A stretch of 64,000 bases of DNA from Blautia caecimuris (lineage in GTDB: Bacteria > Bacillota > Clostridia > Lachnospirales > Lachnospiraceae). The position numbers and the translations under genes were made by a program. Shown here one piece after another: positions 43,629 through 51,314 of the stretch (the stretch's first letter is position 1; each line of letters begins with the position of its first letter). Location of the stretch: positions 274,279 to 338,278 of the forward strand of contig NZ_JANJZT010000001.1 of NCBI RefSeq assembly GCF_024622975.1. Direction: 5' to 3'. The notes below the pieces were generated by a model. The model made no database searches. It saw nothing but the letters and a program-made list of their open reading frames with translations, and had not been told where the DNA came from.

Positions 43629-45311
43629 ATGAAAATTTTGCTGGCAGCATGCAACGCAAAATACATCCACTCCAATCCGGCAGTGTATGATCTCAGAGCG
43701 TTTGCATCTGAATATAAAGAACACATACTTCTTGGGGAGTATACCATTAATCAGACAAAGGATGAGATCCTGAAGGAGATTTACAGAAGCGGCGCAGAGG
43801 TAGTTTGTTTTTCCTGCTATATCTGGAATATTTCCTTTGTCCGGGAACTGATCTTTGACCTTAAAAAAATACTTCCGGGTACGGCCTTCTGGGTCGGAGG
43901 CCCGGAGGTTTCTTTTGATGCGGAAAATTTTTTAAAGGAAATGCCTCAGGTAACAGGCGTTATGGTGGGGGAAGGAGAAGAAACCTTTCTGGAGCTTGCC
44001 CGTTATTACATAGAAAAAAAAGGGACGCTGGCAGATATCAGGGGAATTGCGTTCCAGGAAAACGGCGAGATCTTTCACAACGGATGGCGGGAAGTAATGG
44101 ATTTAAGCAGAGTTCCCTTTGCCTATGAGCAGACAGAGGATTTTGCAAACAGGATCATTTATTATGAAAGCAGCAGAGGCTGTCCTTTTTCCTGCAGCTA
44201 CTGCCTTTCTTCCATTGATAAAAAGCTTCGGTTCCGCAATCTGGAGCTTGTAAAAAAAGAGCTTCAGTTTTTCCTGGATAAAAAGGTTCCTCAGGTAAAG
44301 TTTGTGGACAGGACCTTTAACTGTAAACACGATCATGCAATGGAAATCTGGAAGTATATTCTGGAGCACGACAACGGAGTGACGAATTTCCACTTTGAAA
44401 TATCCGCTGATCTGCTTCGTGAGGAAGAGCTGGAGCTGATGAGCAGAATGCGCCCCGGACTGATCCAGCTTGAGATTGGAGTTCAGTCCACAAATCCGGA
44501 TACCATCCGTGCGATCCACAGGAACATGGATCTGAAAAAGCTGGAAGCATCTGTGGCCCGTGTAAAGAGCTTTGGAAATATCCATCAGCATCTGGATCTG
44601 ATCGCCGGACTTCCCTGTGAGGATTATGAAAGCTTCCAGCGTTCCTTTGAACAGGTTTACCGCATGAAGCCGGATCAGCTTCAGCTGGGATTTCTGAAGG
44701 TGCTGAAAGGCTCTTCCATGTATCATGAGGCGCAAAAATATGAAATTCTGTACAAGGAAAAAGAGCCTTATGAGGTTCTGTCTACAGCCTGGCTTTCTTA
44801 TGAGGATATTTTGAAGCTGAAAATGGTGGAAAGTATGGTGGAAGTGTATTATAATAGTGGTCAGTTCCGGAAAACGCTTTCCTGGATCGAGATGTTTTAT
44901 CAGGAGATGTTTTCTTTTTATGAAAGTCTGGGAGCCTATTATGAGGAAAAAGGATATGAAGAGATCTCTCATTCCAGGCTCAGGCGTTATGAGATTCTCC
45001 TGGAATTTCTGAAAGAGAAGACACAGCTTCCTGTAAATACAGCATCTCAGCATATGGTATATGATCTTTATCTGAGAGAAAAGCTGAAAAAACGTCCGGT
45101 TTTTGCTATGGATCAGAAGCCTTATGAAGCATCTGTGAGAAATTACAGGAAAGCAAATAAAATTCCAAAAACAGCTCACATTGAAGTATTTGGTGACGGA
45201 AGCGCGGTTCTGTTTGATTATGAAGTGCGTGACCTTCTTACAAACAATGCCCGGGCAGAACAGATTTTTTTGGAACGGAACCCGGTAAATGATATAGAAA
45301 CAGAAGCGTGA
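43629..45311 (+). CDS. B12-binding radical SAM protein, DUF4080-type
   Basis: 560 residues. The N-terminal ~150 residues are a cobalamin-binding-like Rossmann domain (LLAACNAKYIHSNPAVYDLR, VGGPEVSFDAENFL, GVMVGEGEETFLELAR). The radical SAM core follows with the Fe-S motif SSRGCPFSCSYCLSSI (CxxxCxxC). The C-terminal ~180 residues match what I know as DUF4080. The reaction is unknown for this family. It is 24 bases downstream of the thioredoxin gene and may belong to that transcript. It is cytosolic and widespread in Lachnospiraceae. Confidence 0.88.
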   Translation: MKILLAACNAKYIHSNPAVYDLRAFASEYKEHILLGEYTINQTKDEILKEIYRSGAEVVCFSCYIWNISFVRELIFDLKKILPGTAFWVGGPEVSFDAENFLKEMPQVTGVMVGEGEETFLELARYYIEKKGTLADIRGIAFQENGEIFHNGWREVMDLSRVPFAYEQTEDFANRIIYYESSRGCPFSCSYCLSSIDKKLRFRNLELVKKELQFFLDKKVPQVKFVDRTFNCKHDHAMEIWKYILEHDNGVTNFHFEISADLLREEELELMSRMRPGLIQLEIGVQSTNPDTIRAIHRNMDLKKLEASVARVKSFGNIHQHLDLIAGLPCEDYESFQRSFEQVYRMKPDQLQLGFLKVLKGSSMYHEAQKYEILYKEKEPYEVLSTAWLSYEDILKLKMVESMVEVYYNSGQFRKTLSWIEMFYQEMFSFYESLGAYYEEKGYEEISHSRLRRYEILLEFLKEKTQLPVNTASQHMVYDLYLREKLKKRPVFAMDQKPYEASVRNYRKANKIPKTAHIEVFGDGSAVLFDYEVRDLLTNNARAEQIFLERNPVNDIETEA

Positions 45312-45337
45312 TCCGTAATATAAAAGAGGTGACAAAT

Positions 45338-45442
45338 ATGGGAATGTTTAATCCGAAAAAACGTAAAATAATTACAGCAGTGATCGCTGTGATCCTTGTG
45401 CTTGCCATGGTGGTTCCAAGTATCCTGTCCATTCTTGTCTGA
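45338..45442 (+). CDS. 34-residue single-pass membrane peptide
   Basis: A short gene below usual size cut-offs: MGMFNPKKRK, then a hydrophobic run IITAVIAVILVLAMVVPSIL and four more residues. AGAGGTGA precedes the ATG. It lies 26 bases after the radical SAM gene and 15 bases before the HypE-like gene, in the same direction, so it is probably co-expressed with both. The basic start and one helix suggest an inside-facing N-terminus. The function is not known; the good ribosome site and tight spacing argue that it is translated. Confidence 0.6.
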   Translation: MGMFNPKKRKIITAVIAVILVLAMVVPSILSILV

Positions 45443-45457
45443 CAGAGGAAACGATAC

Positions 45458-46195
45458 ATGAAACTTGGACAGAAAGCAATGGAAGCATTAAGAGCTGAGA
45501 TCACAGGTGAACTGAAGGCAGGGGATGATCTGGTTGTTGCAGGAGATATCGCCCTGTCAGGGACAGCTCTGATCACAGAAAAGGAAAAAGAAACCCTTAA
45601 AAGCTATTTTTCAGAAGGCTTTCTCTGGGATGCGCAGAGAAGCCCCTCTCTTTATGGAGCATATGACGCGGAGGTTCTTTTAGGAGACCGGGAAAATCTT
45701 ACCTGTGAGCAGATGAACGGGAGAAAAAGAGCCTGTGCAGAAAAATCCTCTGTATGGGAAGCTGCACGGAATATGGGAGCAGATGCGCTTTATGTTCTGG
45801 GAACAGGCGGTGTGCTTGCCGGCCTGTGGAAAATGGCAGAGGCCGGAGAAACAGGAATTCAGGCAGATCTCCGCAAAATACCTGTGCGTCAGGAAACCAT
45901 AGAAATCTGTGAGAGGTTTGATCTGAATCCTTACAGGCTTTTTTCGGAAGGGGCGCTTTTGATCGGCACGCAAAATGGGGCGGAGCTTGAGCTTTTCTGC
46001 AGACAGAAAGGAATTCCGGCGGCTGTGATCGGAAAGGCTGTAAAGGGCAATGACAGATTACTGTACAGCGGAGAAAACTGCAGATATCTGGAACGTCCTG
46101 CTGAAGATGAGCTTACAAAATTTTCCTGGGGAAGCTCCTGGAAAAATAAAGGCCTGCTTCCGGGCAAAGATAAAAATCAGAAAAGCCATAAATGA
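45458..46195 (+). CDS. HypE/AIR-synthase-like protein lacking the N-terminal domain
   Basis: 245 residues. The segment from about residue 95 to the end follows the C-terminal half of the AIR synthase/HypE family: LGTGGVLAGLWKMAEAGETG, DLRKIPVRQETIEICERFD, NPYRLFSEGALLIGT, IPAAVIGKAVKGNDRLL. Family members are normally about 320-340 residues, with an N-terminal ATP-binding domain of ~165 residues; only its last part (AGDDLVVAGDIALSGTALI) is here. The glycine loop GTGGV departs from the usual T-E-G-G. ATP binding by this protein alone is doubtful. It is not a full hydrogenase maturation enzyme; no hydrogenase genes are nearby. Confidence 0.7.
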   Translation: MKLGQKAMEALRAEITGELKAGDDLVVAGDIALSGTALITEKEKETLKSYFSEGFLWDAQRSPSLYGAYDAEVLLGDRENLTCEQMNGRKRACAEKSSVWEAARNMGADALYVLGTGGVLAGLWKMAEAGETGIQADLRKIPVRQETIEICERFDLNPYRLFSEGALLIGTQNGAELELFCRQKGIPAAVIGKAVKGNDRLLYSGENCRYLERPAEDELTKFSWGSSWKNKGLLPGKDKNQKSHK

Positions 46196-46363
46196 GAGAT
46201 ATACAGAACTAAAGACATGGCATTTACGGAAACAGGAAAGCAGAATATAAAACAGAACATAAATGTGACGTTTCTGTAAAGGGAGAAACAAAAGGCTGTA
46301 TATGCACAATACAGACAAGGAAAATGGCAGTATACTTCCAGAAAAACACAAGGAGAAACAGAT

Positions 46364-46858
46364 ATGTTGAATATTGTACTTCACCAGCCGGAGATTCCGG
46401 CAAATACCGGAAATATCGGAAGAACCTGTGTGGCAACAGGAACCAGGCTTCATTTGATCGAGCCTCTTGGCTTCAGTCTCAGCGAAAAGGCATTAAAAAG
46501 AGCCGGAATGGATTACTGGAAGGATCTGGATGTAACTACTTATCTTGATTATGAGGATTTTCTGAACAGAAATCCGGGGGCAAAAATTTACTATGCCAGT
46601 ACAAAAGCACCTCAGACCTATGCAGATATCAGCTATGAGGAGGACTGCTTTATTATGTTTGGCAAGGAAAGCGCAGGCATACCGGAGGAAATTCTTCTTA
46701 AAAATCAGGAACACTGTGTAAGGATTCCCATGATCAACGATATCCGTTCTCTGAATCTCAGCAATTCTGTGGCAGTAATTCTTTATGAGGCTCTGAGACA
46801 GCATAATTTCAGCCATATGCAGCTGGAGGGTCAGCTTACAAAATATCACTGGAAATAA
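46364..46858 (+). CDS. trmL: tRNA (cytidine/uridine-34 2'-O)-methyltransferase
   Basis: 164 residues, a SPOUT methyltransferase of the TrmL/YibK type: start LNIVLHQPEIPANTGNIGRT, then LHLIEPLGFSL, the knot segment MFGKESAGIPEEIL and the SAM loop RIPMINDIRSLNLSNSVAVI. It methylates the wobble base of tRNA-Leu. It is preceded by a 168-base gap with no other feature and followed by a strong terminator. Confidence 0.94.
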   Translation: MLNIVLHQPEIPANTGNIGRTCVATGTRLHLIEPLGFSLSEKALKRAGMDYWKDLDVTTYLDYEDFLNRNPGAKIYYASTKAPQTYADISYEEDCFIMFGKESAGIPEEILLKNQEHCVRIPMINDIRSLNLSNSVAVILYEALRQHNFSHMQLEGQLTKYHWK

Positions 46859-46912
46859 AAGAAACCAGGCAGAGCATTGTCTGAGGGGCGGTTCTGTACT
46901 GAATAAAAAGAG

Positions 46913-46960
46913 AAACTCTGAGATACATTCCGGGTATGGAAGCTCTCAGAGTTTTTGTTT
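46913..46960 (+). terminator. terminator after trmL
   Basis: Perfect 11-bp stem (46913-46923 with 46944-46954), followed by TTTTTG. It is about 55 bases after the stop codon. Confidence 0.8.
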
Positions 46961-47252
46961 TGCAGCAAATGATACTGGCAGCATCTCTTTAATAAAGGAA
47001 TTTTTTAGATATAAGGCTGTTCTGGTCTATAAGGAGTGGTTATTTTATCTGTCATAAAAGGATGAGCAAAAGAGTAAGAGTGAATCTGCTGCAGTATGTA
47101 TCATACAGATATAAAAAATAAATAAGTTCTGTATGCTCAACATACAGGATCAGAGCCAGAAAGAGATGGAATAGTTTTTAGAATATTTATGGATAAAAAC
47201 CAAAATAAGAAAACAAAAACGCTGCGATTTATTAAAAACACACAAATTATAA

Positions 47253-47281
47253 TTGAAAATATGTAAGAAAAATGATAATAT
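47253..47281 (+). promoter_or_regulatory. promoter of adenine deaminase, in a long AT-rich gap
   Basis: TTGAAA (47253-47258), 17-base spacer and TAATAT (47276-47281). ATATAATTGAAA-type sequence occurs twice here (around 47250 and 47279). The surrounding gap 46961-47392 is very AT-rich and has a small dyad (TCTGTATG...CATACAG, near 47131-47147). I see no gene and no purine-riboswitch pattern in it. Confidence 0.45.
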
Positions 47282-47392
47282 AATTGAAATATAACTTTAA
47301 TATAAAGAAAAATCTGTATGTACAGATAAAAACAAAAATTTATGAGAATATAAAGCCGGAATATTCTCAGATATCAAAAAGGAGGCAGGGAT

Positions 47393-49120
47393 ATGGAGCT
47401 TGAACAGTATCGTATATATTCTGAAATGGCAAGAGGAATTCGAAAGGCCCCTCTTGTTTTGAAAAATGCGAATATTTTTTATGCACATTCAGGTGAGTTC
47501 CGCAAAGGCGACGTGGCTGTTGCAGACGGACTGATTCTTGGAACAGGAAGCTACAGCGGTGAGAGGGAAACAGATCTTTCCGGAAAGTATCTCTGCCCTG
47601 GCTTTATTGACAGTCACCTTCACCTGGAATCTACTCTTGTGACTCCGGGAGAGCTGATTCGTCAGGCTGCCCAGTGCGGAACTACTACATTTATTGTGGA
47701 TCCTCATGAATCTGCCAATGTGTCAGGAACAGCCGGCATTGATTATATTCTGGAGCAGACAGAGGATGTTCCTGCCAATGTGTATGTGATGATGCCTTCC
47801 TGTGTGCCTGCAACCCATGTAGATGACAATGGATGCACTCTGACAGCAGGAAAAATGAAGAGTTATCTGAATAACCCGAGAATTCTGGGACTTGGAGAGG
47901 TGATGGACGCCGTTTCCGTGATCAATGGCAGTGTTTCCATGCATGAAAAACTGGGATTGTTTCAGGATCGTATCCGGGACGGACATGCGCCGTTTCTGGA
48001 AGAGGGAGAATTGGCAGCTTATGCGCTGGCGGGAATTGCAACGGATCATGAGTGTGTGGACTATGAATATGCTATGGAGGAATGCCGAAACGGTCTGCAG
48101 GTGCTGATCCGGGAAGGCAGTGCGGCGCGCAATCTGGAAGCTATTATAAATGGTATCGTAAAAAATCATACAGATACTTCAGGATTCTGCTTTTGTACAG
48201 ATGATAAACACATTGAAGAGATACGGAGAGAGGGACATATTAATTACAATGTAAAACGCGCGGTACAGCTTGGACTGGCTCCGGAAAAGGCGCTTAAAAT
48301 GGCAACGATCCAGGCCGCCCGGTGTTATGGACTGAAGCATCTGGGTGCCATTGCTCCTGGCTATCAGGCTGATCTGGTGGTTCTGGATAATCTCAGAGAC
48401 ATGAACGTGCTGGAAGTTTATCATAAAGGCATAAAAATCCAGAAAGATGAAAAAACAGAGATCCGCCCCTGCTCCCCTTATCTTAAAAATACCGTTCATT
48501 TAAAGAATTTCAGTGAAAAGGATCTGAGGCTTGTACATACAGGAGAAAAAGCCCATGTACTTCAGATGGTAGAGGGACAGATCGTAACAGAAGATCTTGT
48601 GGAGGAGGTTCCTTTCAGAGAAGAAGCAGGAGAGAGGATTTTTGCCGCAGATGGCATTTATCAGAAAATTGCAGTGATTGAGCGCCATAAGAATACAGGA
48701 AAAACAGGAGTCGGCATTGTAAAAGGGTTCGGGATCACAGGAGGAGCCATCGCGTCAAGTGTTTCTCACGATTCTCACAATCTGATTGTGATCGGAGACA
48801 ATGACAGAGACATGTATCTGGCTGTGCAGGAACTTTTGCGCACCCAGGGCGGGTACACGCTGATGCAGAACGGAAAAGTTTACGATACACTGCCGCTTCC
48901 GGTTATGGGGCTGATGAGTGATGCAGGGTATGAAAATGTAAATGCACTTCTGGGAAAAATGATCCCCAGGGCATATGAAATGGGAATCAAAAAAGGGTTT
49001 GATCCTTTTATCACGTTGTCCTTTATGGCGCTTCCGGTTATTCCTGAAATCCGGGTGACTCCAAGAGGAATCTATCTTGTAAAAGAGGACAGAATTCTTT
49101 CCAGTCCTTTTGAAGCATAA
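47393..49120 (+). CDS. ade: adenine deaminase
   Basis: 575 residues, amidohydrolase family. Metal-site motif PGFIDSHLHLESTLVTPGE, then FIVDPHESANVSGTAG, the second metal region GIATDHECVDYE and CFCTDDKHIEEIRREGHI, with DSHNLIVIGDNDRDM near the C-terminus. It deaminates adenine to hypoxanthine in purine salvage. Length and motifs are typical of Ade. It is monocistronic with a clear ribosome site (AAGGAGG) and its own AT-rich promoter region. Confidence 0.96.
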   Translation: MELEQYRIYSEMARGIRKAPLVLKNANIFYAHSGEFRKGDVAVADGLILGTGSYSGERETDLSGKYLCPGFIDSHLHLESTLVTPGELIRQAAQCGTTTFIVDPHESANVSGTAGIDYILEQTEDVPANVYVMMPSCVPATHVDDNGCTLTAGKMKSYLNNPRILGLGEVMDAVSVINGSVSMHEKLGLFQDRIRDGHAPFLEEGELAAYALAGIATDHECVDYEYAMEECRNGLQVLIREGSAARNLEAIINGIVKNHTDTSGFCFCTDDKHIEEIRREGHINYNVKRAVQLGLAPEKALKMATIQAARCYGLKHLGAIAPGYQADLVVLDNLRDMNVLEVYHKGIKIQKDEKTEIRPCSPYLKNTVHLKNFSEKDLRLVHTGEKAHVLQMVEGQIVTEDLVEEVPFREEAGERIFAADGIYQKIAVIERHKNTGKTGVGIVKGFGITGGAIASSVSHDSHNLIVIGDNDRDMYLAVQELLRTQGGYTLMQNGKVYDTLPLPVMGLMSDAGYENVNALLGKMIPRAYEMGIKKGFDPFITLSFMALPVIPEIRVTPRGIYLVKEDRILSSPFEA

Positions 49121-49162
49121 TGTTATTACCCGGAATGGAAAGAGAAATATTTCAGGTAAATG

Positions 49163-49198
49163 AAAAGCACGGCAGGAGACAAATCCTATCGTGCTTTT
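49163..49198. terminator. bidirectional terminator between ade and the kinase gene
   Basis: Arms AAAAGCACG (49163-49171) and CGTGCTTTT (49190-49198) enclose the stop codon of the minus-strand kinase gene. The A/T runs allow use in both directions. Confidence 0.75.
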
Positions 49199-50598
49199 TC
49201 CAGAGTGAAAATAAATTCTGTTCCAATGCCCTCGGTACTGATCACATTAATGTGCTGATCATGAGCATGGATGATCTCTTTTACAATAGACAGACCAAGA
49301 CCGGTACCTTTCTGGTCTTTTCCTCTGGAAATATCTGTTTTATAAAAGCGTTCCCAGATTTTGGAAAGGCTTTCCTTTGGAATGCCGATTCCGTGGTCTT
49401 TGACAGAAACAAAAATCTTTTCATTTTTTTCTGTTGTCTCAATAATGATGGTTGAATGATCCGGGCTGAATTTAATGGCATTGTTCAGCAGATTATGGAG
49501 CACCTGCTGGATCTGTTCCACATCTGCCCTGGCGTACAGCTCTTTTCCGGAAAGAATCAGTTCAAGGAGAATATGACGTCTGGTGCAGTCTCCCTCATAA
49601 GTGGCGGCAGCTTTTTTTATGGCCTCGTTGATATCAAAGGTCTGAATGTTCAGGAGACGTTTTTGGATATCCAGTTCATTCAGGGTGAGGAGGCCTTTTG
49701 TGAGCTTTTCCAGACGGTCAGCCTCATAGGCAATGATCTTCAGGTATTTATCCTGCATTTCCACGGGAATCGTACCGTCCATCATTGCTTCCACATAGCC
49801 TTTTATGGAGGTAAGCGGTGAGCGGAAGTCATGGGAGATATTGGAGATAAACTGTCTCTGATATTCTCCGTTCCGGTTCATTTTATCTGCCATATAGTTC
49901 AGATTGTTTGCCAGATATCCAAGCTCATCGTCTGTATAAACAGGGATTTTATAGTTAAGGTTGCCTCCTGCATATTCGGTAACTCCTTTTTTTATTTCTG
50001 TAAGCGGTTTGTGAACATACTGACGGAACACAAGCAGGAGCAGGGACATCAGTATATAGACAAGCAGGAACAGAAACTGAAGGATAAAAAGATATCTGCC
50101 TCTTTGCTGGTAAAGGCGGCTCATCATATAGTGAATGGCAACATAGCCTTTGATAGTCATGTTGTCTGTAATGGGAGCGATTACGCTGAGGCGCGCATCA
50201 TCTTCAAAGTACCCGTAGAAATAGCCTACCTGATAATAGGTGCTTCCCCAGATGGAAGGATCAAAACCTGCAAGAGGAATGGGATCTCCCGGAGAAATAT
50301 CCTTCCGGGTACTCAGAACAACCTCTCCTCTTTCATTAATGATCCAGATGATGGTATTGGGATAGTCTGCAACCATAGTGAGTTTTTCTCGGATGCTGTC
50401 AAGACTGGAAGCGGAAATATTGTACCGGATATCCTCATTTTCTGAGATCCGGTAGGCACTCTGATAAAGATCTGCGCTGATATCTTTTTCCAGCTGAGAT
50501 TCGATCATATGGGAACCCAGCAGCGTAACCAGCAGAAAACCAAGGAGCCCTACAAAAAGATAAACCTCCATGAATTTCCTGGACAGCTTTTTTTTCAT
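49186..50598 (-). CDS. HAMP sensor histidine kinase, OmpR-system type
   Basis: 470 residues from the ATG at 50598, which overlaps the regulator's stop as ATGA; an upstream in-frame start would run into the regulator gene. Two membrane helices (VYLFVGLLGFLLVTLLG and FILQFLFLLVYILMSLLLLV) flank an external sensor. HAMP follows, then the His box FISNISHDFRSPLTSIKGYV, N box NLLNNAIKFS and G boxes DHGIGIPKE and GTGLGLSIV. It phosphorylates the regulator encoded just upstream. The stimulus is unknown. Confidence 0.94.
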   Translation of the reverse strand: MKKKLSRKFMEVYLFVGLLGFLLVTLLGSHMIESQLEKDISADLYQSAYRISENEDIRYNISASSLDSIREKLTMVADYPNTIIWIINERGEVVLSTRKDISPGDPIPLAGFDPSIWGSTYYQVGYFYGYFEDDARLSVIAPITDNMTIKGYVAIHYMMSRLYQQRGRYLFILQFLFLLVYILMSLLLLVFRQYVHKPLTEIKKGVTEYAGGNLNYKIPVYTDDELGYLANNLNYMADKMNRNGEYQRQFISNISHDFRSPLTSIKGYVEAMMDGTIPVEMQDKYLKIIAYEADRLEKLTKGLLTLNELDIQKRLLNIQTFDINEAIKKAAATYEGDCTRRHILLELILSGKELYARADVEQIQQVLHNLLNNAIKFSPDHSTIIIETTEKNEKIFVSVKDHGIGIPKESLSKIWERFYKTDISRGKDQKGTGLGLSIVKEIIHAHDQHINVISTEGIGTEFIFTLEKAR

Positions 50599-51296
50599 CT
50601 GTTTTTTACCTCGAATTTGTATCCGATGCCCCACACAGTTGCAATGCTCCAACTGGGATTATCTTTGATTTTTTCCCGGAGTCTTTTAATGTGGACATCC
50701 ACAGTTCTTGTATCCCCGATATATTCATAGCCCCAGATATGATCAAGGAGCTGCTCTCTTGTAAATACCTGATTGGGAGAAGAAGCCAGAAAATAAAGCA
50801 GTTCCAGCTCCTTGGGGGGCATGTCTACCTGTTTTCCCATATAGGTGACTGAGTAGTTGGTAAGGTTGATGGTAAGGTCAGGGTAGGACACTGATTTTTC
50901 GCCGGAAGGGGCAGACGGCTGTCTGACCTTAAAGCGGCGGAGCACAGCGCGGACACGTGCGACCAGTTCTTTTGCATCAAAGGGTTTAATAATGTAATCA
51001 TCTGCTCCCAGTTCAAGCCCCAGAACCTTGTCAAAAGTTTCGCCCTTTGCAGAGAGCATGATAATGGGAACATCCGAGGTATGACGCAGTTCTCTGCACA
51101 CCTGATATCCGTCGATTCCGGGCAGCATCAGATCAAGGAGCAGAAGATCCGGATGAAAAGAGTCAAATTCTCTCAGCGCCTGTTCTCCGTCATTTACGAT
51201 TTTTGTCTCAAAACATTCCTTTGTAAGATACAGAGAAATCAGTTCTGCAATGTTGTTATCATCATCAACGATAAGAATTTTCTGTTTGGATGTCAT
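50595..51296 (-). CDS. OmpR/PhoB-family response regulator
   Basis: 233 residues. Receiver domain: ILIVDDDNNIAELI, phosphorylation Asp in LLLLDLMLPGIDG, Lys in YIIKPFDAKEL. Winged-helix C-terminal domain: FTREQLLDHIWGYEYIGDTRTVDVHIKRLREKI style ending (short blocks: LLDHIWGYE, TVDVHIKRLREK, WGIGYKFE). It is the partner of the kinase that follows it. It lies 18 bases after mutS2 in the same direction, so all three may share a transcript. Confidence 0.95.
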   Translation of the reverse strand: MTSKQKILIVDDDNNIAELISLYLTKECFETKIVNDGEQALREFDSFHPDLLLLDLMLPGIDGYQVCRELRHTSDVPIIMLSAKGETFDKVLGLELGADDYIIKPFDAKELVARVRAVLRRFKVRQPSAPSGEKSVSYPDLTINLTNYSVTYMGKQVDMPPKELELLYFLASSPNQVFTREQLLDHIWGYEYIGDTRTVDVHIKRLREKIKDNPSWSIATVWGIGYKFEVKNR

Positions 51297-51314
51297 TAGG
51301 AAATCCTCCCTCTG

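Noticed and set aside
45458..46195. DprA/SLOG-type DNA processing protein
   Set aside because: First impression from length and gene order; on reading, the conserved blocks (RKIPVRQETIEICERFD, NPYRLFSEGALLIG) belong to the HypE/AIR synthase C-terminal domain.
46961..47392. Purine riboswitch before adenine deaminase
   Set aside because: The conserved purine aptamer loops could not be found; only AT-rich sequence and a promoter are visible.
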